From positions 1,488,001 through 1,552,000 of the forward strand of contig JAOWCC010000569.1 of NCBI GenBank assembly GCA_030867875.1: a stretch of 64,000 nt of DNA, read 5' to 3'. The stretch comes from Actinernus sp. WN-2022. Lineage: Eukaryota > Cnidaria > Anthozoa > Actiniaria > Actinernidae. A program made the position numbers and the translations under genes. Positions 42,636 through 50,766 of the stretch are shown in pieces (positions within the stretch are counted from its first letter, which is position 1; the number at the start of each line of letters is the position of its first letter). The notes under the pieces are model-generated. The model was not told where the DNA came from, did no database searches, and saw nothing but the letters and a program-made list of their open reading frames with translations.

Positions 42636-43251
42636 GATAATATGTTATAGGTGCGGGTATCTCTAACACTACTGCAAAAGGATGTCGCAAACAGAAACAT
42701 ATGCGAGCAAACTTATGAGATCGAAGTATCATTCGTAATTTATTACATTCTTGTGAGCCTCCGTAATCATCGAATATCCTCTTTCCATCTATAACCGATG
42801 CCGTATGAAACGCTACTACGATAGCTACGTTCTCACGAAAAGGTTTACATATACTCGTTAATTGTTGGGATAGTACCCAAATAGATAGTCCTATATGTCG
42901 AGCAGAGAATGCTAAATCTACTAGTTTGTCAGTTCGTTTCTTAACGTCCTTCGATGCGGCGCAATCATCGAGAATCAATAGAGTATTGGTACCCGACCAA
43001 AAGGTCGCGCAAATACTTAACGTAGCATCGATGGCATCCTGCGGTGGTGATATGACGAAGAAACGAGGATCTCGATTTGCGAATCCGCGATAGGTCTTGT
43101 TGTGGGCATACGTAGGACAAATCAGTACTATGTAATCGAACTTACCACGAAATGGTCCACGAAGTTGTTCTATGAGAAATGCAGTCTTTCCACAATTCGT
43201 TGGACCTACTATGAGTGAGTTGAATGGGATGTGTTCTACCAAGGAATCCAT
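42628..43251 (-). CDS. A32-like genome-packaging ATPase
   Basis: 207 residues of the FtsK/HerA-type packaging ATPase family of Polintons, virophages and large DNA viruses. Walker A is GPTNCGKT (16-23), Walker B LLILDDCA (91-98), with sensor-like WVLSQQLTSI (about 137-146). It would drive DNA into preformed capsids. The start codon overlaps the stop of the major capsid gene by one base (TGATG). A TATAGTATAAC box lies just upstream within the capsid gene end. Intact. Confidence 0.93.
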   Translation of the reverse strand: MDSLVEHIPFNSLIVGPTNCGKTAFLIEQLRGPFRGKFDYIVLICPTYAHNKTYRGFANRDPRFFVISPPQDAIDATLSICATFWSGTNTLLILDDCAASKDVKKRTDKLVDLAFSARHIGLSIWVLSQQLTSICKPFRENVAIVVAFHTASVIDGKRIFDDYGGSQECNKLRMILRSHKFARICFCLRHPFAVVLEIPAPITYYHG

Positions 43252-44489
43252 CAGTATGTTATACTATACAGAGATCTGTTCAATATCATGAGCTGAGCAT
43301 CTGCGAGAACGTAGATGTGCATGTTCACGTTTCCACTTCCTCCTGCAGTTCTATGTATGCGAATGTCTATATCTTTTCCACCGCCAGTTTGTGCCAAGCC
43401 ATCACCATGAACGGTGGAATCTTTTGCTGTGCGACAATCGACTAGGATAGCGAATCTACTTTCGTAAAACTTCTTTGGAGTCATGGAAGTATCGGATGTA
43501 CCAAACCACCCTTTCGCAGCCTCCCAGAAATCTGGGGGGAGCATACCGCTTGGAAAGAATCTGTTGGGAATTCCGTTGACATCTACTTCTACCTTCAAAA
43601 TATCGGAATTCGAAAACGCTTCGCTATCTCGCGTACCAGCAGTGTGTGGATTTACAAATAGTAGAAGTAGTCCAGTGAATGATCGTCGTGGAACGTTAAC
43701 GTTCTGAGATATCAAAGCATCGGAAGCTTTAGCGATCTTTACTGTCTTGAAGCGAATGGCGTGGTCGTATAGGAATGCAGTACCACCTATTTCGTATTTG
43801 TGAAGTACACTACTAGCCAGCGTTTCATCCTTGATTGCTTCGTATTCTAGTTGGATGTTGGTAAGTTTGTACGTACCTATTTTCGTAGCATCCGATCCAA
43901 CTACGACATCAATGGCATGCGCTAGAGTCAACTCAAACGAAACAGTATCTTCTAGAGCATGTGTATATAGAACTCCCTGTTGCGTCATAATGTCGACATC
44001 TAACGGAATCCTATATTTGGAACCATACGCAGCTAGGAGCGCGTTTTCTCCAGCATCCGAAGTACCTGCATCGCCCGCTTTCGATCGTAGCTTATTCGTG
44101 TTCTCTGATTGGATACCTTGTTGCACTCTCGATTCTCTCTCCTTCGTAGATAGGTATACATCGGAATACGTTTGTAGGAGGTCTGACCTGGCGAGGTCTT
44201 CTACTATTTCAACTCCCATCTTACAGACTCTATGTATGACCAAACATCGTCCAACGTTCGAAACGACTCTGTTATTCACATGTCCACCAGATAATACGAG
44301 GTCGCCCAATAGCGCTAAGCTACCAGGTACTAGTACTATGCCTTCTCCTAGCGTTGGAACATCTACGTATAGAGTCTCACCTGGATTGGCAGATGATGGA
44401 GTGAAAGTTTTCCTATACAAGGTTCGTTGAGCTTTGAGTGCATGAGGCTCTCTTTGCGCCTTCTTAGGAATCAACTTTGACGATATCAT
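43251..44489 (-). CDS. Major capsid protein (double jelly-roll, hexon-like)
   Basis: 412 residues from the ATG at 44489. An upstream ATG at 44525 lies inside the shared divergent promoter and is less likely, because the neighbour on the other strand starts symmetrically. Family blocks: QQGIQSENTNKLRSKAGDAG, AAYGSKYRIPLDVDIM, DTVSFELTLAHAIDVVVG, YKLTNIQLEYE and RRSFTGLLLLFVNPHT, as in Polinton/adintovirus hexon-like proteins. The position directly before the packaging ATPase and the size (about 400-600 usual) fit. It forms the trimeric capsomers of the virion. The frame is intact. Confidence 0.85.
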   Translation of the reverse strand: MISSKLIPKKAQREPHALKAQRTLYRKTFTPSSANPGETLYVDVPTLGEGIVLVPGSLALLGDLVLSGGHVNNRVVSNVGRCLVIHRVCKMGVEIVEDLARSDLLQTYSDVYLSTKERESRVQQGIQSENTNKLRSKAGDAGTSDAGENALLAAYGSKYRIPLDVDIMTQQGVLYTHALEDTVSFELTLAHAIDVVVGSDATKIGTYKLTNIQLEYEAIKDETLASSVLHKYEIGGTAFLYDHAIRFKTVKIAKASDALISQNVNVPRRSFTGLLLLFVNPHTAGTRDSEAFSNSDILKVEVDVNGIPNRFFPSGMLPPDFWEAAKGWFGTSDTSMTPKKFYESRFAILVDCRTAKDSTVHGDGLAQTGGGKDIDIRIHRTAGGSGNVNMHIYVLADAQLMILNRSLYSITY

Positions 44490-44523
44490 GTTGAATATAT
44501 CTATACATATAGTTATGTTTAAC
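44490..44523. promoter_or_regulatory. Palindromic divergent promoter 1
   Basis: The 34 bp between two divergent start codons read GTTGAATATATCTATACATA, then TAGTTATGTTTAAC, an imperfect inverted repeat with GTTGAA/TTTAAC at the ends and TATA-like sequence in the centre. The same design lies at 47039-47081. Confidence 0.6.
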
Positions 44524-45548
44524 ATGGAAGGTGATGCTGTAGAGGAAATACCTGGTGGATCTGAAAGAGGAAAAGATTACGATGATGACGATGCTATCGA
44601 TGCGGAGGAGTGGAATGCGACATTTTCAGAAAAGCCAGGAGAAAGGGTCACAATGAAAACCCTACACGACTACGGGAAGGAAGGCGCTAAACCAAAGAAT
44701 CAGGAAACCTCGTTTTCTATGGGCGATTACATCGACGAACTCATCGACCCGAAAGACTCGGACGAAAGAATCCTGGAAAATCCTAAATTCGGTGCTAGAG
44801 GTGTGATCTTCAAACAAGGATTATCAGACAAGGCAAAACAGGAGATGTTCGAGATCGTCTGGGAACAATATCCAGATGTAGGAATTCGAGGCATTCTCGA
44901 GATGGCAACCATGTCTGATGGTAGAGTCGCTATCCGCGAGTATGGAAGAAGGGTGAGTTATATACGAGGATTGGGAAAGGTCTCAAAAGAGTTTTAGGGC
45001 CTACGTTAGAAAAAGCACTAGAAGAAGTCGTAGTAGCTAAAGACCAATTGAGTGAGAGGATCGAACTAAATGAGGAAATACTCAAAGACCCTACGTCTAC
45101 CGAAACTCAGAAAGAAAACGCTACTAATAAAATAGAGACCGATCAGGAGAAACAAGCAGTCCTAGGCCAAATAGAAGAAGCCATGACAGAACGTATACCA
45201 CTTAGGGATCGTATAAGGACCATCTTCAAGAAGTATGGAGTCAGCATAATTAGCGTGGTAGCTGCGGTAAGTACTGTGATCGGCGTAATAGTTTCCAATC
45301 TGACAAAGACAGTTTCCACGAAAGTACCAGGATTGGGAGACGCTGCCAAAGCAGTCGCTAAAACAACTGCCAAGACCTTGAAAGCAATGGGTAAGAAGTT
45401 AGAGGAGATTCTACCTAAGATGATTGGGCCAATTGCGAGTTTCGTATTCAGTATGGCTGCCGACGTTGTTGGAGTCTTAGCGAACAACGTTTGGTTGTTA
45501 ATCGTAGCAGCAGTGGTCTTCGTAGTGGAGCAATACAAACGACGTTAA
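44524..45548 (+). pseudogene. Large hydrophobic virion-type protein, split by one frameshift
   Basis: Part 1 (44524-44997, 157 residues) is acidic at the start (MEGDAVEEI, DYDDDDAIDAEEWN) and ends with a domain around GIRGILEMATMSDGRVAIRE. Part 2 continues in another frame from about 44970 to 45548, with a coiled region and then IPLRDRIRTIFKKYGVSIIS, two Ala/Thr/Lys-rich helices and a final hydrophobic pair (FVFSMAADVVGVLA, LLIVAAVVFVVEQ). The IRTIFKKYG...LLI layout recurs in cnidarian Mavericks as one protein. A single-base shift near 44960-44990, or less likely programmed frameshifting, separates the parts. Function unknown; a virion membrane role is inferred. Confidence 0.65.
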
Positions 45549-47038
45549 CGAAACAACGTCCATGCGATTCCAGCTGCGGCAATAGATGTCACTGCGAGAT
45601 TAATCTCATGTTTTGGGATAGACTTTGGTATAGGAACTCGTTTCTTGTGCGTCTCGAGAGGCGGCACCAATTTCTTATCTGGAGGTCCTTCCATGGGAGG
45701 CGGACGTCCTTTGACTTCTGCATTGATGTCGTTAGTGCCTAGCGTCATATCTTTCGTGGCTTTCGGGGTTGGATTCCTATAGCCATCTTTCTTACCAAGA
45801 TAGTACACTAGATTGCTTGGCAATAATCGTACGCCTATAGCTATCGCTAGATCGAGCCTCTTATGCGTCGTCATTATAGCGGTAAGATAGTTCTTGTAGC
45901 TCACCACTAAATCGTTTTCGAGAATAGCGCCTTCGACTAAGCTCTTGAACTTTTCTTTTACGTTGAAGCTATCTACGATGGATTCGTTAAGATCGTTTTG
46001 AGCGCCTAGAATACAGTATCCAAAAGCCTCAACAGATCGATTCAATCTACCTAACCCAGCATTCGTCAAACCTCTACCGCTTGGTGGCGTAAACCAATTA
46101 TATTGCTTCCCTTCGTGTTCGTCGTTCCGAATGAAGGATACTAGATCGCCCTTGTCCACCCTGCCTCCCTCGTCTGCAAATAAGTTATTGTGGTTGGGCC
46201 ACGTATCTGCTTCTTTGTCGTAGCCTCGGATTACGTGGACGTTTTTGTAGCCATCATCATACAAAAGGAATACGTCTCCTAATCCGTGATTCCTACCTCC
46301 GTGCCATCGGAAGTCTGGTGTTCGAGATATGCCAAATTCGACGCACAATCTCTCGAGAGCTGACTTGCTGTAGAGGTTATCGAGTTGTTTGAAAGCACTG
46401 TCACCAGGTAGAGGGCAACCAAGTTCATGTAGGATCCTTCGTATCGTGAAATAAACATGGAATCGTAGGAACCCTTGGACAACTGGTGGATACGTTTTGA
46501 AAGTGGGGTCAAACAACGACACACCGCATCCGGAAGTCGCGCACCACGTTGCGAAATTAAGTTGTTGAGGCCAGTACTTGAAATCCGGACCTGATAACCA
46601 CGCATGGGACTCCTTCGCTGTCACATGCTTTACGACGGTCTCCTTGAATACGTTAGGAACGCCAGCTTTGAACTTCTTCGTTGGGGTGACGTATATCCAT
46701 AGATTAGTGAGATCAATATCTCGTGCCGGTCCAGTAGAAGGAACTGCTGTAATAAGATATTTCGCACTCTTATCTAGGGTCAACGTAGATGGGAAGCCAT
46801 CAACCATTCCTTGCAATGCGTCATCGATGCGTTTTTGAGTGGCTGCAGGTAGCTTGGAGACATCATCACCATAGACCACATAGCCAGAATCCCCATCTCG
46901 AAACCAAATACTCGTCGAATATTTGCCTGGACCGTTCACTTCAGTAGAGACATAGAACTCGTGAAGATCCGCATGTGGGTATTTCTTTTTGAACTTCACC
47001 AACAGATTGGCATTCAATGTTGCGACCACATCTGCCAT
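45545..47038 (-). CDS. Conserved Polinton protein of unknown function, 497 aa
   Basis: Starts at the ATG at 47038 (MADVVATLNANLLVKFKKKY); an in-frame extension runs into the divergent promoter and is disregarded. The N-terminal 120 residues look like a separate small fold. The central block (YWPQQLNFATWCATSGCGVS, FLRFHVYFTIRRILHELGCP, LCVEFGISRTPDFRW) recurs in Mavericks of aquatic animals. The C-terminus is Pro/Lys-rich and ends in a membrane helix (EINLAVTSIAAAGIAWTLF). Possibly a virion-surface or entry-related protein, but no function is known to me. It overlaps the preceding convergent gene by 4 bp. Intact. Confidence 0.75.
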   Translation of the reverse strand: MADVVATLNANLLVKFKKKYPHADLHEFYVSTEVNGPGKYSTSIWFRDGDSGYVVYGDDVSKLPAATQKRIDDALQGMVDGFPSTLTLDKSAKYLITAVPSTGPARDIDLTNLWIYVTPTKKFKAGVPNVFKETVVKHVTAKESHAWLSGPDFKYWPQQLNFATWCATSGCGVSLFDPTFKTYPPVVQGFLRFHVYFTIRRILHELGCPLPGDSAFKQLDNLYSKSALERLCVEFGISRTPDFRWHGGRNHGLGDVFLLYDDGYKNVHVIRGYDKEADTWPNHNNLFADEGGRVDKGDLVSFIRNDEHEGKQYNWFTPPSGRGLTNAGLGRLNRSVEAFGYCILGAQNDLNESIVDSFNVKEKFKSLVEGAILENDLVVSYKNYLTAIMTTHKRLDLAIAIGVRLLPSNLVYYLGKKDGYRNPTPKATKDMTLGTNDINAEVKGRPPPMEGPPDKKLVPPLETHKKRVPIPKSIPKHEINLAVTSIAAAGIAWTLFR

Positions 47039-47081
47039 GTTGAAGCTATACGTATATATAGTTATACCTTCAACATATAAG
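47039..47081. promoter_or_regulatory. Palindromic divergent promoter 2
   Basis: TTGAAGCTATACGTATATAT, then AGTTATACCTTCAAC, is an inverted repeat (TGTTGAAG...CTTCAACA) around a TATATA core and separates the starts of the 497-aa gene (-) and the minor capsid gene (+). It shares its plan with 44490-44523. Confidence 0.65.
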
Positions 47082-47741
47082 ATGGTTCTCTTATATATCA
47101 CCACAACGTCGGCTGACCATACTGTCTACTTCGACGACCCTATTGTTATACAGAACGTTTCACTACTCGAGGTCACTTTCGAGAACAGTTGGTGGAACCT
47201 AGCAGAGAATGCTACCTTCTGGTGGTCTACCGAAGGTATAGGGTTCCCGTACGACGTTCCTAAGGGAAACCACACTATGGCGAGCCTTCGACAATTCTTT
47301 GCGCCTGCAGTTGGTGCTGACATCGTAAAAATCGAGAAACCCCACCATAGGAGGTCTTGGAACCTAGAAGTCAAGCAATCGATTCTACTTAGTGGAAATC
47401 TCTGCAAACTGATGGGTATTGATAAGGATGGGATCGCTACGCGACTAAAAGTAGGCATACACGAAGTGTCCATTCAAGATGAAATCGACATAGCGTATAT
47501 CTACTGCGACGTGGTGGATTGCAGATTTTCGATTCGAGATGGAAAGCAATCTAAAGTCCTAAGTAGAATACATATCCGAGGCGATAGATTTGTGAAAACG
47601 ACGTATGCCTCACTACAACCTATAGTTGTCAAAGCTCTAGGTACGGCACGAAACAGCCTTCGCCTGACGATTCGTGACGAGAAAGGCAATACCATAAACT
47701 TCCATGGTCAACCTATACGCTACGTATTAAAGATTGAGTAA
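47082..47741 (+). CDS. Minor capsid protein (penton-like, single jelly-roll)
   Basis: 219 residues from the ATG at 47082, right after the palindromic promoter. Family features of Polinton penton proteins: an N-terminal strand region (TVYFDDPIVIQNVSLLEVTF), NATFWWSTEG, a VPKGNHTMASLRQFF turn, SGNLCKLMGIDKDG, and AYIYCDVVDCR near the middle, followed by RIHIRGDRFVKT and a final strand. It would close the five-fold vertices of the capsid. Intact, divergent from the 497-aa gene. Confidence 0.75.
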   Translation: MVLLYITTTSADHTVYFDDPIVIQNVSLLEVTFENSWWNLAENATFWWSTEGIGFPYDVPKGNHTMASLRQFFAPAVGADIVKIEKPHHRRSWNLEVKQSILLSGNLCKLMGIDKDGIATRLKVGIHEVSIQDEIDIAYIYCDVVDCRFSIRDGKQSKVLSRIHIRGDRFVKTTYASLQPIVVKALGTARNSLRLTIRDEKGNTINFHGQPIRYVLKIE

Positions 47742-47765
47742 ATCATACATATATAGCATATACAT

Positions 47766-48392
47766 ATGATGGACGGCGATTCAATTCAACCCCTTTTTCC
47801 ATCAGCACCAAATATCTATCCACCGCTTGCTAGTGGCACTGGAAAGAATTTTCGACTACAAACAATCCGAGATACGCTTTCGGATATCGAAACTCAAGAA
47901 AAACACTATGAAGGCGTGCGTAAGAAATATGCGCGTTCTCAAGGAATAGTTCATGGTATCGCAGTGGTAACAGGAGGTCTATCTGTGATTTTATCTGGAT
48001 CTGGATTGGGAGTAGCCTTAACTGGTTTTGGAATAGTGATTGGTTTACCACTTGGTGTTATTGGTGGCTTGTGCGGGTTAATTTCAGCATCTACGACCGT
48101 TGGAGCTAAAAAATTAGGAATAAAAGTATCTAAGCATGAGAAAACCACTATGTTAGCAAAAGCTAAAATTAATACGATTCGTGATCTAGTATCGAAAGCC
48201 TTGCGTGATGAAAATATATCCGACTCTGAATACGGTCTAATCCTCGCTGAAGCAGATAAGTACGAGATTATGAGGTCTGAAATTCGTCATAAGACTTTGG
48301 GTGGTGAAAAAAACGTGGAACAGATTCGAATGGAACTCAAACAAGAAGTGCAAAAGGAAATGCGAGAAAAACTTGGCAGTCTAGTGGGATAA
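47766..48392 (+). CDS. Polinton membrane protein with Gly-rich double helix, 208 aa
   Basis: A soluble N-terminus (residues 1-35) precedes a coiled region (TLSDIETQEKHYEGVRKKYA), two hydrophobic Gly-rich segments (IVHGIAVVTGGLSVILSGSG and LTGFGIVIGLPLGVIGGLCG), then a helical C-terminus (KLGIKVSKHEKTTMLAKAKI, DENISDSEYGLILAEADKY). I know the 'KHE...LAxxKLNTI..........DxxISDEEF..IL.E..KY' pattern from cnidarian Mavericks. It may act in membranes, but nothing is established. The bases from about 47869 on are the start of the 4.9-kb tandem unit, so truncated copies occur at 52765, 57661 and 62560. Confidence 0.7.
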   Translation: MMDGDSIQPLFPSAPNIYPPLASGTGKNFRLQTIRDTLSDIETQEKHYEGVRKKYARSQGIVHGIAVVTGGLSVILSGSGLGVALTGFGIVIGLPLGVIGGLCGLISASTTVGAKKLGIKVSKHEKTTMLAKAKINTIRDLVSKALRDENISDSEYGLILAEADKYEIMRSEIRHKTLGGEKNVEQIRMELKQEVQKEMREKLGSLVG

Positions 48393-48427
48393 GAATCGAA
48401 TGTGGCTCTTATTTTCACTTTACGAAA

Positions 48428-49381
48428 TCAAACCCTATCACTAGTTAGACCGTGTTTTTTATAGATGGGCTCAAAGTAGGAATGGTAAGCAATCAACTCC
48501 TTGACAAAACGTATGATCGAACCCTTATGTATACCACACCGTTTAACAACGTTAATAAGAGACATACAAGATCCCGAACGACGTAGTACCTCGTAACTTG
48601 CTCCAACGACTTTAGTTCGAAGTATAGAGCTGGTACCTATATTGTTTTCTATTGCCGTATGAACAATCTCATAGACTATTTGTTGGACATTCTTAGGTAC
48701 TCCTTGGGGGTCGAGTTTAACAAAAGTCGTTGTAATGTGAGGAGCTATTCGATCGGTATTTAAATCTATATCGATCTTATCGTCATCATGTAGAGAACGT
48801 ATAAAGACATTTCCACGACATATGCTCTTATTGTTTAGTTGCATAAAACGAGCGACCTCTGCTGTAGATCTAACTAACCCACATTGTATACATGCTTGAT
48901 AAAGTATAGCAGCTAAAATAGTTCGTTTCGCATAGCAACGTTTGATACAAACTTTCTGTACTTGAATGAATGTATCGGCTACGATTACTAATACATTTGT
49001 GGGAAACGAGAGGGCGTAATTTTGTTTATAAGTAGTGTTGTATGCCTGTAGTTCTCGCATAATCGTTTGTAGTTGTAATTCTTTGTTATCGCTTTGCTTT
49101 GGGATTGTGCGGTCTAGATCATGTTGATGCTGAAAGCTATCCGGCCCTACTATGTGTAACCTAGTAGTAAGATTGGTAGTTGTTTCTTCACATGATTCGA
49201 CCTCGGAAACAAGACCACAAGTGGGACATATGAATTCCATTCCTTGTAGTTCCATCGGACATAAACATTCGGAACATGATTCACCGGTGCTAATATGCGA
49301 CAATGGTTCAATATGCGACAATGGTTTCATATGTAGGCTTGCACAAATTTCTGGACCAAGTAATCTAATAATGTCATCCAT
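48428..49381 (-). CDS. TFIIB-like transcription factor, copy 1
   Basis: 317 residues from the ATG at 49381; an upstream extension through the A-tract is unlikely. A zinc ribbon with C36-x2-C39 and C52-x2-C55 (CSECLCPM...FICPTCGLVSEVE) is followed by two cyclin-like repeats: KRTILAAILYQACIQCGLVR with a recognition-type helix to about residue 190, and SILRTKVVGASYEVLRRSGS ... CGIHKGSIIRFVKEL near the end. This is the architecture of TFIIB, which bridges TBP and RNA polymerase II. Viral TFIIB homologues occur in asfar- and other large DNA viruses. Since no RNA polymerase gene is present, it would act with the host enzyme. Copies 2-4 lie in the tandem array. Confidence 0.75.
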   Translation of the reverse strand: MDDIIRLLGPEICASLHMKPLSHIEPLSHISTGESCSECLCPMELQGMEFICPTCGLVSEVESCEETTTNLTTRLHIVGPDSFQHQHDLDRTIPKQSDNKELQLQTIMRELQAYNTTYKQNYALSFPTNVLVIVADTFIQVQKVCIKRCYAKRTILAAILYQACIQCGLVRSTAEVARFMQLNNKSICRGNVFIRSLHDDDKIDIDLNTDRIAPHITTTFVKLDPQGVPKNVQQIVYEIVHTAIENNIGTSSILRTKVVGASYEVLRRSGSCMSLINVVKRCGIHKGSIIRFVKELIAYHSYFEPIYKKHGLTSDRV

Positions 49382-49430
49382 ACTAGTTGTATACCATATG
49401 CCTGTCAATTGTCTAATTGCTCGTTTGTTT

Positions 49431-49506
49431 AAAAAAAAAAAAAAAAAAAAATTAAGAGAGGTCGCATAACAATTTCTCTTCATTCTTTTTTTTTTTTTTT
49501 TTTTTT
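49431..49506. other. A-tract/T-tract hairpin region 2
   Basis: About 22 A residues, a 34-bp spacer with TTAAGAGAGGTCGCATAACA, then about 22 T residues ending TTTCGTGTCG. The tracts can pair into a long A-T hairpin. It sits between the TFIIB-like gene start and the zinc-gene stop, and its tract lengths vary between array copies. Confidence 0.7.
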
Positions 49507-49519
49507 CGTGTCGTGATTT

Positions 49520-49939
49520 CTACTTATCCTCCGATTCTACCGCATTTAGATCTTTCTCGCCGATGGAGAGGTCATCCAATGCATTATCGAGATCGTTAAT
49601 GTCCACCACATTTTGATCTTTTTCCGATTCCACTACATTTAGATATTTTTCCGATTTTACTACATTTGAACATGTGATATTCGCCGACTCGTTAGCTCGT
49701 TTCTTATCAAGGTTCTTCTTATTGCGAATGGTACGGCGTTGATGTGCACCACATTTTGCACAAAGTTCATGAATAGTACGACAGCCTCGACCACACGTCA
49801 AACATGGAACGAATATGGCACATCCTATTCCTATCTGGAAGTTATGTTGAGAGCAATACTCTGACGTCTTTGAACACTTCCTTATACATTTCGTGGTCTT
49901 TCCTCGCATCAACCAATCACAAGTTCTTGTCTCAATCAT
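49520..49939 (-). CDS. Cys/His-rich zinc-binding protein, copy 1, 139 aa
   Basis: The N-terminal motif CDWLMRGKTTKCIRKCSK followed by EYCSQHN matches the 'C...RGK...C......YCxxH' mini-finger often seen in large DNA viruses. A second cluster, CLTCGRGCRTIHELCAKCG, follows. The C-terminal half is acidic, with three VESEKD(x)NVV repeats. Located between TFIIB-like and TFIIS-like genes in the same direction, it is probably part of one transcription-related cassette. Upstream there is a TATAACATATATAGG box. Function unknown. Confidence 0.7.
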   Translation of the reverse strand: MIETRTCDWLMRGKTTKCIRKCSKTSEYCSQHNFQIGIGCAIFVPCLTCGRGCRTIHELCAKCGAHQRRTIRNKKNLDKKRANESANITCSNVVKSEKYLNVVESEKDQNVVDINDLDNALDDLSIGEKDLNAVESEDK

Positions 49940-50170
49940 CGTGCAATATACCTATATATGTTATATGTCTAATTGGTATCTTAGTTGTGACGTCTACGTT
50001 GAGGTTCTTCAATCACGCGCGGTTGTCTAATCTGTATGGTATTAATACGTACTAAGATAACAGCATACGTTAATATCGTGAAGTAAAGAATATATATTAA
50101 TACCATTGGTGGATGTACCGTATACTAATCACTCCTCTAATAGGTGCTCAAGTTGTCCATTTTTCAGATC
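49940..50170. other. Intergenic region with a copy of the CCTATTAGAGGAGTG motif
   Basis: On the minus strand CCTATTAGAGGAGTGATTAG occurs at about 50127-50146, about 190 bp upstream of the zinc-protein gene. The rest is AT-rich. No gene. Confidence 0.5.
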
Positions 50171-50704
50171 TTACCTACCAATAAAGTTCGTACCACATTG
50201 TCTACAAGTACAAAATATCGTTGTTGGTTCATCGAGAGCTCGAGTTTGTACTTCTCGATAAACGCAATTGCGTTCGTGACAAGTAGGACATTTATAGAGC
50301 TGAGATGTCTTTTCATTAACCTTCTGTTGGCTTCGTAAAGCAATTTCAGTACGTTCGTTTCTAGAAGCTTTTGGACACAATTGTGCTGACCTAAGATATC
50401 CCATTTCGTTAGGTGTCCATATTCCCTTTGCTAGTTGATCAAGAGCGAATGTACCATGCGTGCGACAAACGCTGGAACTAGGATCTAAATTACTAAGTAC
50501 GGTTCCACATCGTGAAGAATAAATATTTATGAACGAATCGGATGTCCAACTGCGGACGACTGCTTCCGTTTGAAGGGCTTCGATTACTCGATTATAGCAC
50601 GATCGCTCTAATAATGTTGCGAAAGTCCCGGGGTTGGAAAAACGAGAATCGCTAGAGAAAATACGATAGAATATCGCACGATATAATAAACGGGGTTCGG
50701 CCAT
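50171..50704 (-). CDS. TFIIS-like transcription elongation factor, copy 1
   Basis: 177 residues. The C-terminus is a TFIIS-type zinc ribbon: YKCPTCHERNCVYREVQTRA, LDEPTTIFCTCRQCG, with four Cys in CxxC pairs and the Asp-Glu (DE) pair that in TFIIS enters the polymerase active centre to stimulate RNA cleavage. The N-terminal 130 residues look like a reduced central domain (SYNRVIEAL-like helices, DQLAKGIWTPNEMG). Length is between cellular TFIIS (about 300) and viral forms (about 180). Directly upstream lies CCCATTAGAGAAAGG...TTAGGTATT, the motif also present before pol. Second and third copies are identical or nearly so. Confidence 0.85.
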   Translation of the reverse strand: MAEPRLLYRAIFYRIFSSDSRFSNPGTFATLLERSCYNRVIEALQTEAVVRSWTSDSFINIYSSRCGTVLSNLDPSSSVCRTHGTFALDQLAKGIWTPNEMGYLRSAQLCPKASRNERTEIALRSQQKVNEKTSQLYKCPTCHERNCVYREVQTRALDEPTTIFCTCRQCGTNFIGR

Positions 50705-50766
50705 AGTGCAGTACCTAATAGTAACCTTTCTCTAATGGGGTGAAAAAAAAATGCAACAACGCGCAC
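50705..50766 (-). promoter_or_regulatory. Promoter-like motif of the TFIIS-like gene
   Basis: On the minus strand CCCCATTAGAGAAAGGTTAC, then TATTAGGTATTGCACT, ends at the ATG. It corresponds to the CCTATTAGAGGAGTG...AGGTAT motif in front of pol. Confidence 0.6.

Noticed and set aside
43831..44430. 199-codon plus-strand frame opposite the major capsid gene
   Set aside because: Shadow of the capsid coding strand; its composition (Ser/Thr/Arg mix) has no recognisable domain.
44950..45003. A GTGAGT...TTTTAG mini-intron explaining the split gene at 44524-45548
   Set aside because: Removing it does not join the two frames, and about 45 bp is very short, so a frameshift is the better explanation.
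48428..49381. Poxvirus-type late factor (VLTF-3/A2L) instead of TFIIB
   Set aside because: The zinc ribbon alone could fit, but the two cyclin-like repeats with TFIIB-style helices fit TFIIB better. A profile search would decide.
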